From: Bolinopsis microptera | Taxonomy: Eukaryota; Ctenophora; Tentaculata; Lobata; Bolinopsidae | Direction: 5' to 3' | DNA length: 64,000 bases | Assembly: GCF_026151205.1 (NCBI RefSeq) | Contig: NC_087080.1 | Coordinates: forward strand, 2,149,096-2,213,095 | Shown here: in pieces, positions 22,136 through 34,548 of the stretch | How the letters are laid out: the number at the start of each line of letters is the position of its first letter | Position numbering within the stretch: the first letter of the stretch is position 1 | Position numbers and translations under genes: made by a program | Notes under the pieces: generated by a model | Told to the model about the DNA's origin: nothing | Database searches by the model: none | The model's input: only the letters and a program-made list of their open reading frames with translations

Positions 22136-23735
22136 ATGTTGAAAACACTCTTTCTACTAAGCCTTATCCTGCTAACCTCCACTCTGTCTGTTGAGAAAAG
22201 AGGAGTTGAGGACTGTCACTATAGAGGTGTGTCTCACCCCCTTGGTAGCAGCTGGTGTGATCCGTTGCGGTGTGGCTTCTGTCGGTGTGATGGCCAACTT
22301 GCTGTTTCGTGTGACAATACGGTACGTTTTTAAATTATAATATTTACTTATTTCTATTTATTCATTCAAAAAATATTTAAATTATATTACAGGGTGGGCT
22401 AAAAGTTATATTAGTGAGTTAGTGGGCATACGTTGGCCTTAATAGCTCAGTCACTGAGTGCCCAATTGAAATATTTCTTTCTGGTATGACTTACTACTAC
22501 CACTGGTTCGAGGAATTTGTCAAATCGAAAAATATTCGGATAATCAGATCGAGCTAAATTTTATTGAATTGTGTTTGGCCGGGGGGGGGGGGGGGGGGGG
22601 GTAATGACTACCAATGGAGACTTTTGGGGACTAATGGGGACTAAAAATCGTGGGGACTAGAGGTCAACTCGTTGACGTAATTCACCATTTGTCCCCATAA
22701 GTCCCCAGAATTTTTGACAGTTATTTATGGTTTTCAAGTTAGTTTAATAACCTGAAGTACTCTAACAGCCCTCAAGTAGCTCCCAAGAAGTCAGGAATGT
22801 CCAGTGACCATTTATAAATATTCTAGACTTCAGTCTTGAGAAGTTTACGATCTGGTCTGGAGAAGCCAGATTTTTTGAAATCTAAATGGGGACAAATGGA
22901 GACTTTTGGGGACTAATGGGGACTAAAAATCATGGGGAATTGACGTAATTCCCCAAGTCCCCAAAAGTAGTCATTACCCCCCCCCCCCCCCCCCCCCCCC
23001 CCGTTTGGCCATTCGAATTACGTTTGTCCTTTAAAAATAGAACTGTAGCTTCTCAGATGACCGAGATATGAAACATAACGAGTTTATTCATTACGTGTGA
23101 TCAGGTGATTGGTTTACCTAATCACGTGATTAGGTAACCCCGTTAACCAGCCGTTAAACATTATGGAAATTGTTAAGGGTGCCCAATTGAGGTGGTGTGT
23201 CACGGTGTAACATAATCACCCAGTCAATTTTGTTAACGAGATACAGAAAATGCTTGATAACTTCGTCATTTCTAATCCGTTTTGCCTCATGTTTTCCGAT
23301 CATATGCAATATATTTTAATAATCTACCGTCTTTGAAAAAATTAGGCGTTCAGCATGTTCAGAGAAATCAATATAGGTGTTTTAATATTGAATGGGCGTG
23401 GTCTACAATATTCGAATTTTCAAATTTTGACTACGGAATCCTCGAACCAGTAAGTACAGTATGCCATCTGCAAAGCAACAGTTCTCAAATGCAAAACACG
23501 GCGGAGCTATTAAGGCCAAAGTATGCCCACTGACTTCTGGCCCACATATTTCATGAACTTGGTAACATCATCTTATTCTACTCCAAAACAAGATACATAT
23601 TTTACCATAGAAACTCTGCTCGGTGATCAATCTTCGAATTGCAATTGGTTGATTAAAAATTAAATTATAACATTTTCCTTCTTTCAGTCATGCGACGGAG
23701 TAAAAGGAGAAGAATTCTGCTCAAGACACGGATAG
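22136..23735 (+). CDS. Small secreted single-VWC-domain peptide, copy 2
   Basis: Exon 1 is 22136-22321 and exon 2 is 23688-23735 after a CTTTCAG acceptor; the product is 77 aa. It differs from copy 1 at only a few residues (K for F near the start, VEKR for IKKR before the mature domain, GQL for DQF, and a few in the exon 2 region). All eight cysteines, including the CGFCRC motif, are kept. The splice frame and phase are unchanged, so selection has probably kept both copies. The intron is 1366 bp against 157 bp in copy 1, because mobile DNA was inserted into it. Function unknown, as for copy 1. Confidence 0.8.
22391..23546. mobile_element. Intronic insertion with about 120-bp inverted ends
   Basis: The left end (GTGGGCTAAAAGT, then AGTGGGCATACGTTGGCC) is matched in inverse at the right end (GGCCAAAGTATGCCCACT). 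Homology between the ends extends inwards to a shared CTGGTTCGAGGA. No transposase is visible. It lies wholly in the intron of VWC peptide gene 2 and is itself interrupted by the element at 22581-23002. Confidence 0.65.
22581..23002. mobile_element. 422-bp MITE with poly-G/poly-C ends, nested
   Basis: The left end is a run of about 21 G followed by TAATGACTACCAATGGAGAC. The right end is GTAGTCATTA followed by about 26 C. Perfect 8-bp direct repeats GTTTGGCC flank it at 22573-22580 and 23003-23010. Internal GGGGAC motifs repeat in both orientations. The 8-bp TSD suggests hAT mobilisation. It sits inside the larger intronic insertion. Confidence 0.85.
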
Positions 23736-23965
23736 AAAGTCAAACTCCACATTCCAAAATTCAATGAACGCGTCCTATACTTTGATTAAAAAAGCTGTTA
23801 AAACATTTTTGTAATAATTCTAGATTCTAATAGTGACATAATTTAGAGATTTAACAATATTTTCAAAAAGTTGATAACTTGAGTTTTGATGAAAACAGCG
23901 TGTTTGGTAGTATTTTATTCGTCTTTTAGTGGGAACCCTGACTTGATAAAATCACACGAATAACT

Positions 23966-25039
23966 AAAAATACTTGCAGACACTATGTCATTGTGGCTCT
24001 AATGCTTAAATATATAAATGATATGATTTAACTATCAAACCGGCTAAGTATTAGTTACTACGTAGCTATAGCGACAAATTATCTGTTTCTATTTATTAAA
24101 TGGCACTGATTGCACTTAATTGCCGAGACTGTCTGGTCATTGCTAACACTATTTTACAAACAGGGGTTCTAGGTATATTATTATATAATGACAATTAAAT
24201 GGATGAGATACTAGTTAAGCAGGTCAGGAAATATGAAAATGATTGGTTTCAAATCAGTTAACAAACTCCCAAAACTCATTATAAACATAATATTATAATA
24301 TAATAATATATTATAATATAATAGAAGTATACCTAATAACTATAATTACTCTTATTTACTCGAAAACTCGTTCGTTGCATCTTGAAACTTAACTAATAAG
24401 GAAACAAATCGAAAGTCCAAGCTTTGTAACGTTACCAAATCATACACCTTACGATACTGTACACTGTACAATATTAGAAGCCAGGGAAAGAAGTGAAACA
24501 AAAACAATTGGCAAAAGCACGAGTGGGTGATAAGAATGAAACATAAAGGCACAAAACAAAGGTACAACACACAATGTCATCCCTCCGACACTGCCCGTGT
24601 ACATCAATACAAGCTTATTACTTTTATTACTGTAGTTACCAAACCTGGCTGTGGGCCAGGGAACAATAATTACTCGCTATATCCTGCTCACGTATTAAAT
24701 ATATTATTCTGTTTAACGTAATAATAATATTATCCTCTCTTTTGGGCGCCAATTTCTGAGCTCCTGACATGATTATGACTAATTTACTGTGTCGGAAGCA
24801 ATTAAGTAATTTAGTAATTAAGTGATTAAGTGATTAGTCTCATTTTCGTATTTACAGTGGAGGAATGTTGTGTGTTATTTAGTGCTGCTGACGAAGAGAT
24901 TTTAAGAATTTGGCTGAGAGCCAAAATATTCCTCTAAACTTCTAGAGTAATACTTGTTATGTACATAGTTGTACAAGTCAGAAAGTGTGGACTTGAAGCG
25001 CTATAATAAGTTAGGTATTAAAACACTGGAGAATGTTAC
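23966..25039. other. Intergenic region; expected 3' exons of GPN2 not found
   Basis: AT-rich. I looked on the minus strand for the C-terminal GPN2 exon (NKANGY-like motif) and did not recognise it. Confidence 0.4.
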
Positions 25040-26450
25040 CTGAACATTGAGAGGGTAAAAAGAGACAAGGTTGTAATCCTCCACCAGCCCAGTAAGCGCC
25101 TTGTTCAGTTTAATAAACCTCCTACTACACACCCTCTCATCCAGCTCGTCCAATAAGTACGACAAGTCCAGTACTTCAGTGTAGAAGTTCAGTTTGAATG
25201 CTGAGAACATGGAGTGTTAGTTGTTTTTATAAATAATCAGATTTAATAAAAAGTCAACAATTCAAAACCCTGCACTAAGAAAACAAACAACAACAAACCT
25301 AACGGTCCCATCTTGTCAATGAGGTCTATTTTGGAGAGCACGTTGATGTGTGGTAGCTCCAGATGCATCATGCTAGATAGACTAGTTAACAGCACTGATA
25401 TAAACTTTGAGGGGTCAGTGCAGTAGTGACTGTCAACCATGCTGACTACACACAACTGGACATAAGTTATGTTAAGAAATACTTTGTACAAGCAAAGATG
25501 AACTTTGATAATAAACTGTGAGCATTTTCTAAAATCAACATTATTTCATAACAATTGGGTTTTGTTATACACGGAAAATGTAAGTTGTTTACAGCAAAAA
25601 GCTTCGATGTACTTGCACCCTCAAGGTCCTAGGAGCCTATGGAGTTAAATGAATGTTTTAAGTAAAAACCTGCATTCCCCATTTGGAGATAGCATCAACA
25701 ATATTTCTGAAGGCAGTATGGTGAGTGTACAGCTCCACCTGGCCGGGACAATCGAATATTACATAGGCTTTTTGTGACGTCACCATTTCCTTTAACTTGT
25801 CCATATTGTTCTCAATATACTCCATGCAGAAGATGATAGCTCCGTTTGGTCCCAGTGAAAGCCGCTCCATGACCTGGGAGATTTACAATTTCCTTGGGAG
25901 ATTTACAATTTCCTGCAACAAAATAAAACTGATAGAAAGTATTGAACTAACTTCTGCAATGTTATTTTCATCAATAAATAAGTAAATATTATAACTATAT
26001 TCTCTATTGTCACAGATGTCACTACCACTACATGTACAATAACTTAACTACATATATTATATATTATATATGCACAATGCACATTGCACATGATCAATAC
26101 TTTTTATGACACAATATGACAAAAACCTCATCGACTTCTATAAGATTCTGAACATCAACATCAGCTTGATAGGGAGGTCTGTCGTTGGCAGGATCTAAGT
26201 TCACAATGATGATGTCACGTTTGATCGAGTTTATCAAATGATGGGCAATAGCTCGACAGTAGGTACTTTTTCCTGTAAAAGAGATAAAGTTGTTATCATG
26301 TAAGATTCAAAATATTTTTAATCGTGTTAATTGTGTACTTTATTGGTGGCATATTTCAACAATATGTTAATATGAAAACATCAGAATTAATCTGCAGTTT
26401 TTTACAGAATTACCTGATCCAGGAGGCCCGATCACTAGCTGTCCAAACAT
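25040..26450 (-). CDS. GPN2: GPN-loop GTPase 2 (five exons, 3' end not found)
   Basis: Exons on the minus strand: 26450-26414, 26272-26127, 25873-25670, 25455-25299 and 25200-25040. All join in frame for 235 residues. The start [13 protein letters not shown] leads into the P-loop GPPGSGKST split by intron 1. The GPN loop appears as LGPNGAIIF near residue 69, G3 as [10 protein letters not shown]4 as LSKIDLI and G5 as SFYPLN. The order and spacing match eukaryotic GPN2, a dimeric GTPase needed for assembly and nuclear import of RNA polymerases II and III. Human GPN2 is about 310 aa, so some 65-75 C-terminal residues are missing here. Introns 2 and 3 use the donor GTTTTT, while the acceptor before exon 3 has a tandem duplication of about 20 bp. 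Confidence 0.9.
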
Positions 26451-27008
26451 CGGACTTGTTTCAACCTTTGCAGATTTTCAGTTCATATGCCTACCATTAG
26501 AAGTAAAGGGTTAACAAATTAAATTTGTCTCGGTGTACACAATACACTGTACACAGGTACGACGAATTGTTATCAGAAGCTGGATTGCCTCTATAAGTTG
26601 ATATGACATCCAATGTTTTAAAGATAAGCATACTATATTATACAATATCAAAGAGTTAAAGCAAATTTTTTACGAACACCATTTGCAAGTTTAATATTTT
26701 AACCACTTTCTTAAAATTCAAAATATATAAGATGATGACACTGGGCACTTCTGCACAGAAAAATGTTTAAAAATTTGCTACCGATAATAAGATTGGTCCG
26801 CTATGCAGAGCTACCCTTTTTTCAAAACATGATGTAATAAGTTATAGTTCAGTTACTTTCTCATCAGGCACAGCGATTTTGTCAGATGTTGTCAGATCAC
26901 GTGCCTCCAAATTCTCAACTACAAAAGGAATTGAGTTGTTTTTAATCATTGCCTATATTTTCAAAATAGAAACTTGTAGAGTTATTTCGTCAACCGATTC
27001 ATCAGGAA
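26451..27008. other. Intergenic spacer between GPN2 and LDLa-GPCR
   Basis: AT-rich with no recognised exon. It would contain the GPN2 promoter and the 3' UTR of the neighbouring receptor, both on the minus strand. Confidence 0.4.
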
Positions 27009-30000
27009 CTATGCAATATTCCCTTGTAATGACTTAAAATTTCCGGTGTCTTTCAGTCCCGCATCATGTCCAGGTGTTTCAATCGGTTGATGATCGACTC
27101 TAACCTCTTCCTGCTTCTTGCTTTTCGTTCTGGTTTTTTCAGTAGCTGAATGTGATATTCTTAACCAGAACGTCATGTAGATAAGAGAGAGCCAATATCT
27201 TCCTTTCATTACAATTGTTTTGACTATGCGGGTAATGTAGTTATTGTATAGGATAGGATTTATCACAGAGTTTATTGGGAGAATCACAATAGACGATATT
27301 GGATACAGGGCTGTTGCGTCCATAAATTCAAAATAATGAAGCATACACACCAAGATGAACGGGATCCAACATAGAAAATCTGTCACGATTATTATGGCAA
27401 TGTATCTCTCTGTCTCTATTTTATCTCTGGCCCGTCTGTTTTGTTCCTCGTTTCTGTTCCTGCGTTTTCTAGAGTGTTTTGAAGAAAACAGGACTTTGAT
27501 GTAACAGATTAACATAATTGAAAAGCATAGCAAGTTGAGCAAAAGACTTGTCCAAACATAAGTTTTTTGAGGGTCATCTTTCGAAACAAAATATTTGAAA
27601 AGACAAACACCATCGTTACCATAGAAGTGAATCTTTCTTCGTCCTATCCCGTCATACTGTTTGGAAAACATATCGCCAATCAAATCATTGATCTTGGCCC
27701 AAGTTGAGACTGCTGAGGTAGAAATCCTTCCAAAATATGATTTTAAAATGTCAACGTGTCTTTTTTTGTTAACAAACGCAGAAAATGCTCTGATTTTTGG
27801 ATTATAAGTCATACCGTTAACAAAGAAGTCCTCGCTAATCGCCATTAAAGGAATGTACGCCCAGAAAAATGATGCTACTCCCATAATCAGAATGAGGATT
27901 GCCATTTTGGCGGCCGCATTTTTAGATGTAATCTTTTGAACTTTGATCACGCCAAGAGCACGGAAAATACTGAGGCAGGTCATAGAAAAGAGTGATATTT
28001 GACTTCCAAATGTACTGAAGACTCCTAAGAATGCACACTCATCGCTTGACAACCACTTAGCCCTTTTTTTGCAGAATGAAGTCCCATATACATACGAGTT
28101 TACGATTGCAATTGTGAGAAGGTAAGATCCTGTAATCAGATCACCGACATGAATAACACATGTCAATGCCTTATTGTTCTGAGCAGAGGTAAATGTTTTA
28201 GTGGCCAGTAGCCTGAGACTCTTAAAAATCTTTATGGAATTTAAGATAACTGCTGCACAACCAATGACCCAACTGAACACCTCCATTGAGTTGTTAGGTA
28301 TGATGGTCATACCACACTGTTTATTGCATTCGTCAGTGTAGTCGTCACAATCTATTTGTCCGATCACATTTTTGATTGTGTCTTATGTACTGCTTTGGAG
28401 TGTCACAAGCGTAGTTGTTTGAGCAATTTTCTTCGTCTGAGCCATCATTACAGTCGTCAAGCAAGTTGCAAACTTTTTCGAAGCTGATGCATCGATCATT
28501 CTTACATCGGAAGTTTCTTTGTTCGTATTCTCCACTTCTTTCGTTTTTAATCAAAAAGGTAAGTTGATTCTTGTTCTTCATATTCATTGTGTATATCCTG
28601 TCTTTAAATTGATTTTCAACTTCACAAGAATCAAAGTTAAGTGGTTTTAAAGGACATGTAGGTTGGTCAGTGCATTTGTTGGAACAGCTGAAATAAATGT
28701 ATACTTTTCCGAATACGTTTCTACAGTCTCTAGCTATTTTGGGTAACATTAATGATGCTGTTGGTTCAATTGATCCAAAAATCTGCAATGGTGTGAAGTC
28801 ATATTTGACACATGGTGATATGTAGTGGCCTAGACTTTTAATGACTCCCGGTAAACAATGCACAAGAAATTCTAATGGTTTTTCTCTTCCGATGGCAATC
28901 GGTTTTTCATAAATATGCTCATGTTTTCTGGTTTTACTGCATATTCTTTCATGATCACAGATGTTGAGACCTTGACACAGATCGTGGAATTGTACAAAAT
29001 CCGATGACCTGACGCTGCACTTGAAGACATCTTCACATTTACTGTTGTCGATTACAAAATGAGACCATTCACCGACTCCACATCTTGGCCAAATGTCTTT
29101 TTCGTCGTCCCCCTTTTCACAATCTTCAAATCCGTCTCCCAGCCAGCTGATAGGTATTGGGAGTTTTGTCTTGTGTCGATATCTGCGGTAACACGTAGAT
29201 ACAGTCATTGATGTACAGATTCTGGATGTTTCGTCACTTTCATCAGAACAATCCAATATTCCATCGCATAGTTGGTGCTTGTGAACATGACACAAAAGAG
29301 TAGTTTTCACACAGAGATTGTCAAATCCATCATCACATAGACCCGGCGTCTGTATGCAAGTGGCAAACTTTGACACCGTAGATGGGCTGCCCCCGATGAG
29401 GCAGGGGACCACTCCTCTCATAGGATCCGAGCAATTAGTCTGGTCAAGGTACAATTGACATTTTGGTCTGTAGTAATGTGATGAACATCTGGTATAGTTG
29501 TATAGTTTTATGAAATAATAATAACGATTCCTCGAAAAGCACTCTTTCGTCTCAAAAACAATCACGTCATTATCTTGAACCACATCCCTTAGAATATGTT
29601 TTTCTACTAGTTCAATATCGTACTCTGAACACCCAGCTTCGTCCTCCTCATTTTCACAATCAGGTTTGCCGTCACATATTTGTACCGGGCTTACATATGT
29701 ATTATCACTTAAAATGCCACCACAGTAAATGCCATAATAGAAACCATTACAGGATGCGTCAACGCGACAATTATCATAATTACAAATTCTATCACATTTA
29801 CTTAAACTACCAGGGCCAGGGTCATGAGTATACTTAATATCTGTATACCTTATCTGCTTAAGCTTGTATTCAAACCTATTTCCTGACATGGAAATCTTCT
29901 TGAAGTATCTACTGCAGAAAGGTATGGTGATGTTGCTTGAAACCTTAACAACCAACCTACCAAAACATGTCTGGTATCCGCGAGGGTCATTGGGGCATGT

Positions 30001-30538
30001 TTTCGTTGCTGTGCTACCTGTGTTAATTCGAGAAGTTTCATCAAAGAAGAAGACGTAAGTATAATATGTGGACATGTCAGGACATTTGTAAAGTGCGATT
30101 TCTCTATCTCGGTAACAAAGGTTTTTCATAAAAACCCCTTTTTGGACGAAGGTGCAATCTCCTGGAAAAATAATTCTTGTTCAGATGTAAAATATAATAT
30201 TAAACGTGTATAAATAGCGTAGTTTCTATATTGTGTTTTTGATACAATCTATTTGAATGATGGCTAATAATCAATCTTTGAAAAAGGAACATCAGTTAAC
30301 ATAAGATAAAGCCCCTTAAAAATGACCAAATTCAGTCTTACCGGGTTTTGGTACACAAGCAAGCCCCAATCTATAATCACGGTTATTTTCCCCAATCGAA
30401 TAATTAGAGCATTCATTGAAATTTCGTTCACTTTCACCACAGATAATATTATTCATTTCTTTTGTTACTTTTAAACGATTTTCTAATTCCTCGAGGTTTT
30501 GTTTGGCGTTATCTTGTTCTTCAACCAGTAAAGCGTAC
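27009..30538 (-). CDS. LDLa-domain GPCR (GRL101-like) with a one-base frameshift
   Basis: Exon A is 30538-30342 (charged, coiled-coil-like, donor GTAAGA). The large exon B runs from 30161 (acceptor TTTTCCAG) to the stop at 27009. The ectodomain has repeated LDLa motifs such as CDGKPDCENEEDEAGC, CDGILDCSDESDE and LLDDCNDGSDEENC. It is followed by a 7TM domain with TM7 ending INSVINPILYNN and a long second extracellular loop containing FYGNDGVCLFKYF. It is a divergent paralog of the receptor at 38505-42432, in the opposite orientation. The frame breaks at 28362, where one extra base separates the last LDLa motif from the 7TM half. Restoring the frame would recover the conserved LDLa sequence seen in the paralog. 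Either a sequencing error or an early pseudogene. The signal peptide exon was not found. Confidence 0.8.
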
Positions 30539-31900
30539 CTGAAATGATTACTCACAGATTAGTGCTACAGCTAAAGGTAATGACAAAGATTGCAGTTTAA
30601 GGTAGAAAACAGGGAACTCCAGTCGAACAAAACGTTCAATTTTATGCCACTTATTAAAGTCTAACCAAAACTGGAATGAAATAAACATGATATAATGGAG
30701 ATAACACCGAGCCAGAAAGGAATTCGTTGCCTTGTTCCCTAGTGTGAGTTTAGAATTACAGGACCAAATAATGCTGATTGGCTGGACTCTGGAAATATCC
30801 AGGGACGTGATGATTTTATAACTTTATAATTCATCACCTTCTTCTTTTCGGTTATGGCCGTCAGAAGCTTTGTAAAGATAACAATCGAAACTCTGAGGTC
30901 GCCTTGAGACAATTAAATCGGCGAACAGTGTGGAGTGTTACCTTAATGCTTCTAAGTTGTCAGGACTCAGTGTGTCTACTAACTATTATAGAGATAGTGA
31001 GTACAGTGTGCACTACATTCTAGATAAAACGATAACGGATAATTGTATAATTGTGGTTGAATTTTATTTCATAATTGATGTTTTTCATAGCTCGCTATGT
31101 AATCAGAGTTACAAGCGTAAAACTGGCTACAGTTGGATTTTAGCCCCCTAGGATAGCTATACTTTCTATAATTAGAAATATATAATTCGTAGTACGTACC
31201 ATAAAGGGCATAAACTGATGTACTATAATAAAACTTTAAAGTGCCAAATGTCGTTGAGAAATAACCTCCCTCTGCCTTTTTGTATGAAAAATTTCAATCT
31301 TGACTTGGATTTTAATGACATACGTTCTACACTATTGTGTCGTTTTATTTACTTTGGCCTTGTTAAGGAAGCCCAACAAAGTACATTGGTAAAATAACTA
31401 TTTTGTCTTTGCACTTGTGAGAATTTTAGAATTAACTTACCATCTTTTATATGCCTTTAACCTATGATAAATAGCACTGCCATTAACATCTCTGTTATTA
31501 AATCTATGGAACATAACCAAACCAAACCAATCCACAGAATGATTAAATCCCATATCCTTGCATATCAAATCTGCGATGTGGTCTGTGACGCTCGAGATGG
31601 CGACTGTCACTACCTGTAATGATATCTGTTGTCACAACCAACAGGTGAAGATAAACAATGTAACATTTTTATTGTTTGTATTTCTTACTCCCACTAGCAG
31701 TTCTTAGAAAGCAGAGTAATAGTGATAGTTAATTTATTCGTTGATTTTTGCAATTTGTAACCATTTTTGTAACTTGATTGGTCTCTACAACCTGGGCACA
31801 AATTACAAACTAAATTGCTAATTATTAGCAATTTCTAATTTCAATATATCTCCAGGTAGTAGTCGCAACTATTTCTTCATCCATTGTACCTTTAATTTAT
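30539..31900. other. Intergenic region
   Basis: Would contain the 5' exon(s) and promoter of the minus-strand receptor, which I could not identify. No repeats recognised. Confidence 0.4.
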
Positions 31901-31904
31901 AAAT

Positions 31905-34511
31905 AATGGTATACTTGTACTTGTACTTGAAAAGGTCTCCTCCTAGTCGTTGGAGTGGCCTGCACCACATAGTAACTCCTTTCTCCGATGTATTAGGCCT
32001 CTCCAATGTACCCTGTTTGTTGCTTGTTGTTCTGCATCTTCTATCGTGATGTTATCGACACCTGTGAAGATTGCTGCATCCTCCCGGACACATGACAGCC
32101 AGTTTTTCCGAGGTCTACCTCTTGATCTTTTACCATGCTTTGGGATCCAGTGCAGAAGATAGTTGGGTATTCTTTCTTCTGGCATCCTCACCACATGGCC
32201 AAACCATCGGAGCCTAGCTGCTCGTACGAAAGTATCAACAGGGGCGATGTTGGCCCGCTTACGTACGTCAGCATTAGATACGTGATAAAACCATTTGATT
32301 TTCAGGATTCTTCTCAGACATCTATGATGGAACACCTCAAATCTTTTCATCTGCGTCTGTGTGGTATTCCATACCTCACTTCCATAAAGCAGTATAGTGA
32401 GGACAGCCGCTTTGTAGATCCTGATTTTAGTCGGTGTCTTGATGTTGCGACTGTACCATATACTGCTAAGCTGATAGAATGCCCCAGAGGCCTTCTGAAT
32501 TCGAGCTGATAGTTCTTTGTCAATTGTTCCATCCGCACTGATGATAGCACCCAAGTAAGTGAAGCTGCTGACCTGCTGTATTGGGAGACCTTCCACATTG
32601 ATGTCCATAGTGTCGTCTTTAGAATACGGCCTCTGCGATGCACTTTTACTGACAGCCATGCTCTGTGTTTTGCCAGCATTAATCTTCAGACCCGCATAGG
32701 CACTGTATTTGCAGAGAAGGTCAGTGGTTTCCTGCAGCCCCTCTTTTGAGTTATCTAACATGGCCATGTCATCAGCGTAATCAGTGTCCAAGAGATGTTT
32801 CTCTTCTACCCCGGGGGCTGGCAGCTGTAATAGAGCCCCCTTACTAATGACCTTGTTCAGTTCCATAAGGTATGCCGAGAAATTCAGACAAAAGTTGAAT
32901 ACTGGTGGTCCCTGTATATCACCTTGCCCAGTTCCCGAGTTGACATCAAACCAACCTGTAACCTCTCCATTGACCCTAACAGCACTAACTGTGTGAGTAA
33001 AGAACGCCTTCATGATTCTAATGTACTTGTCAGGTAAGCCGTAGTGCTGCATACTTCTCCAAATGAACTGCCTGTCAATTGAATCAAAAGCTGCTTTGAA
33101 ATCAACAAAATTAATATACAGAGGGATATTATACTCAATACATTGGTGTATAATACAGCGGAGTGAATAAACCTGGTCAATGCATGAGCGATTCTGCCTA
33201 AAACCACTTTGATTCTCCCGGAGAAATTTTTCCATGCCATTGCTAAGTCTTCGCAGGAGTATCATCTGCAGGAGCTTCGAGGCTGTGGATCTTAATGTAA
33301 TGCCTCTGTTGTTAGCGCAATGAGAGGTGTCACCCTTCTTTCCAACGATGATAATAACACCTTTGGACCAATCCTCAGGAATCTTCTCATCTTCCCACAC
33401 TTTCTTGAACAACACAACTGGTTGATCAACTAACCCATCCTGTCCATACTTAAGTTGCTCGTTGGTGATACCATCCACTCCTGGACTTTTGTGATTCTTG
33501 AGTTTTTTGAGGGTATCAACAATCTCGTTTCTTGTAGGAGCCTCATCCGAATCGGAAAGGTCATCAAAACTGGGTTGAGGAGAGATGTTGTCTAGGTCGG
33601 AAATATTGGCCTCTTGCGGGGGCGGGTTCAATAGCCTTGAGAAGTGCTCTTTCCACCTTTCTTTCTGGGCATGTGGGTCGGCAATCAACTGGCCAGATAC
33701 GTCTCTAACTGCAGTTGACTGCTTCTTCTTCTTTCCAGATATGACATTAATCTTCTGCCATACCTCGCGTTGCTGACCTTTTCTCGCAGCTTCTTCCAAG
33801 TCATTGGCCATTCTAAGTGCCCAGTTGTTATCGTCCACCTTACTACTTTTTTTAAAGAGCTTATTCAATCTAGAATACTCTGACCTGTTAGCGTTTGAAT
33901 TAGGGTCTTTACGCTTAAATTCTTTACGGTTCTTCAATAAATCTTTTGTCTTCTGAGATTGGTGCCTGTCCTTCTTTTTTCGAGGTCTTTGCCCAAGGAT
34001 TTCCATGGAGACTTGTTGGACAGTTGTCTTGAAGTTGTCCCACATTGATTCCAGGTCAACCTCAGGTTCCAAACAGTCAAATTTGTTTCTCAGAACAATA
34101 TTGTATTCGGAAACAAGTGAATGATCACGCAGATGCTCAATAGCAGGAATCTCAAGCTTACGTTCTTGCTTCTTTTTCACTGACATAAGCTTCATTCTCA
34201 GTCGTGCTCTTACCAAATAGTGATCAGACCCAATGTCAGCCCCCTACAAACTTTTACATTTAGCAAAGAGCCTCCAAACTTCTTACTGATACAGATATGG
34301 TCTATTTGGTTTACAGTACGACCATTAGGTGATCTCCACGTACCTTTATGTATATCCTTTTGCTGAAACATAGTGCCACCGATGGTAAGTTGGTGGGCAA
34401 TGCAAAAGTCCAACAATCGGGTACCATTGTCATTTGATGAGCTGTGAAGCGAGTGTCCACCAATGACACCTGACATAGAACTGCAATGACACCTGACATA
34501 GAACTGCACAA
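31905..34511 (-). mobile_element. Near-complete LINE ORF2, 5'-truncated in the endonuclease
   Basis: The main frame (34216-31943, about 757 residues) covers the RT: fingers with DWSKGVIIIVGKKGD, motif A DFKAAFDSIDR, motif B GTGQGDIQGP, motif C YADDMAML, and a C-terminal region with HGKRSRGRPRKNW. The remaining part of an APE endonuclease lies upstream in another frame (34509-34210: NGTRLLDFC, then VNQIDHICI). The two frames are separated by a loss of one G in a G-run near 34238. The element ends at its 3' side in a short ACAAGT tandem tail at about 31910-31930, typical of CR1- and RTE-like LINEs. The 5' border has a local duplication of CACCTGACATAGAACTGCA. The family is the same as the fragment at 9879. 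Confidence 0.85.
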
Positions 34512-34548
34512 TGGTATAATCTTACTTATAATTCAAAGAATTATTTTT

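Larger units (their letters stand above)
22012..23965 (+). repeat. Segmental duplication unit 2, carrying VWC peptide gene 2
   Basis: Matches 19335-20045 in upstream, exon and downstream sequence. Its length is increased by an intron insertion at about 22391-23546. Confidence 0.85.

Noticed and set aside
24352-24570. Hydrophobic minus-strand frame as the missing GPN2 terminus
   Set aside because: No similarity to the GPN2 C-terminal motif and no suitable acceptor.
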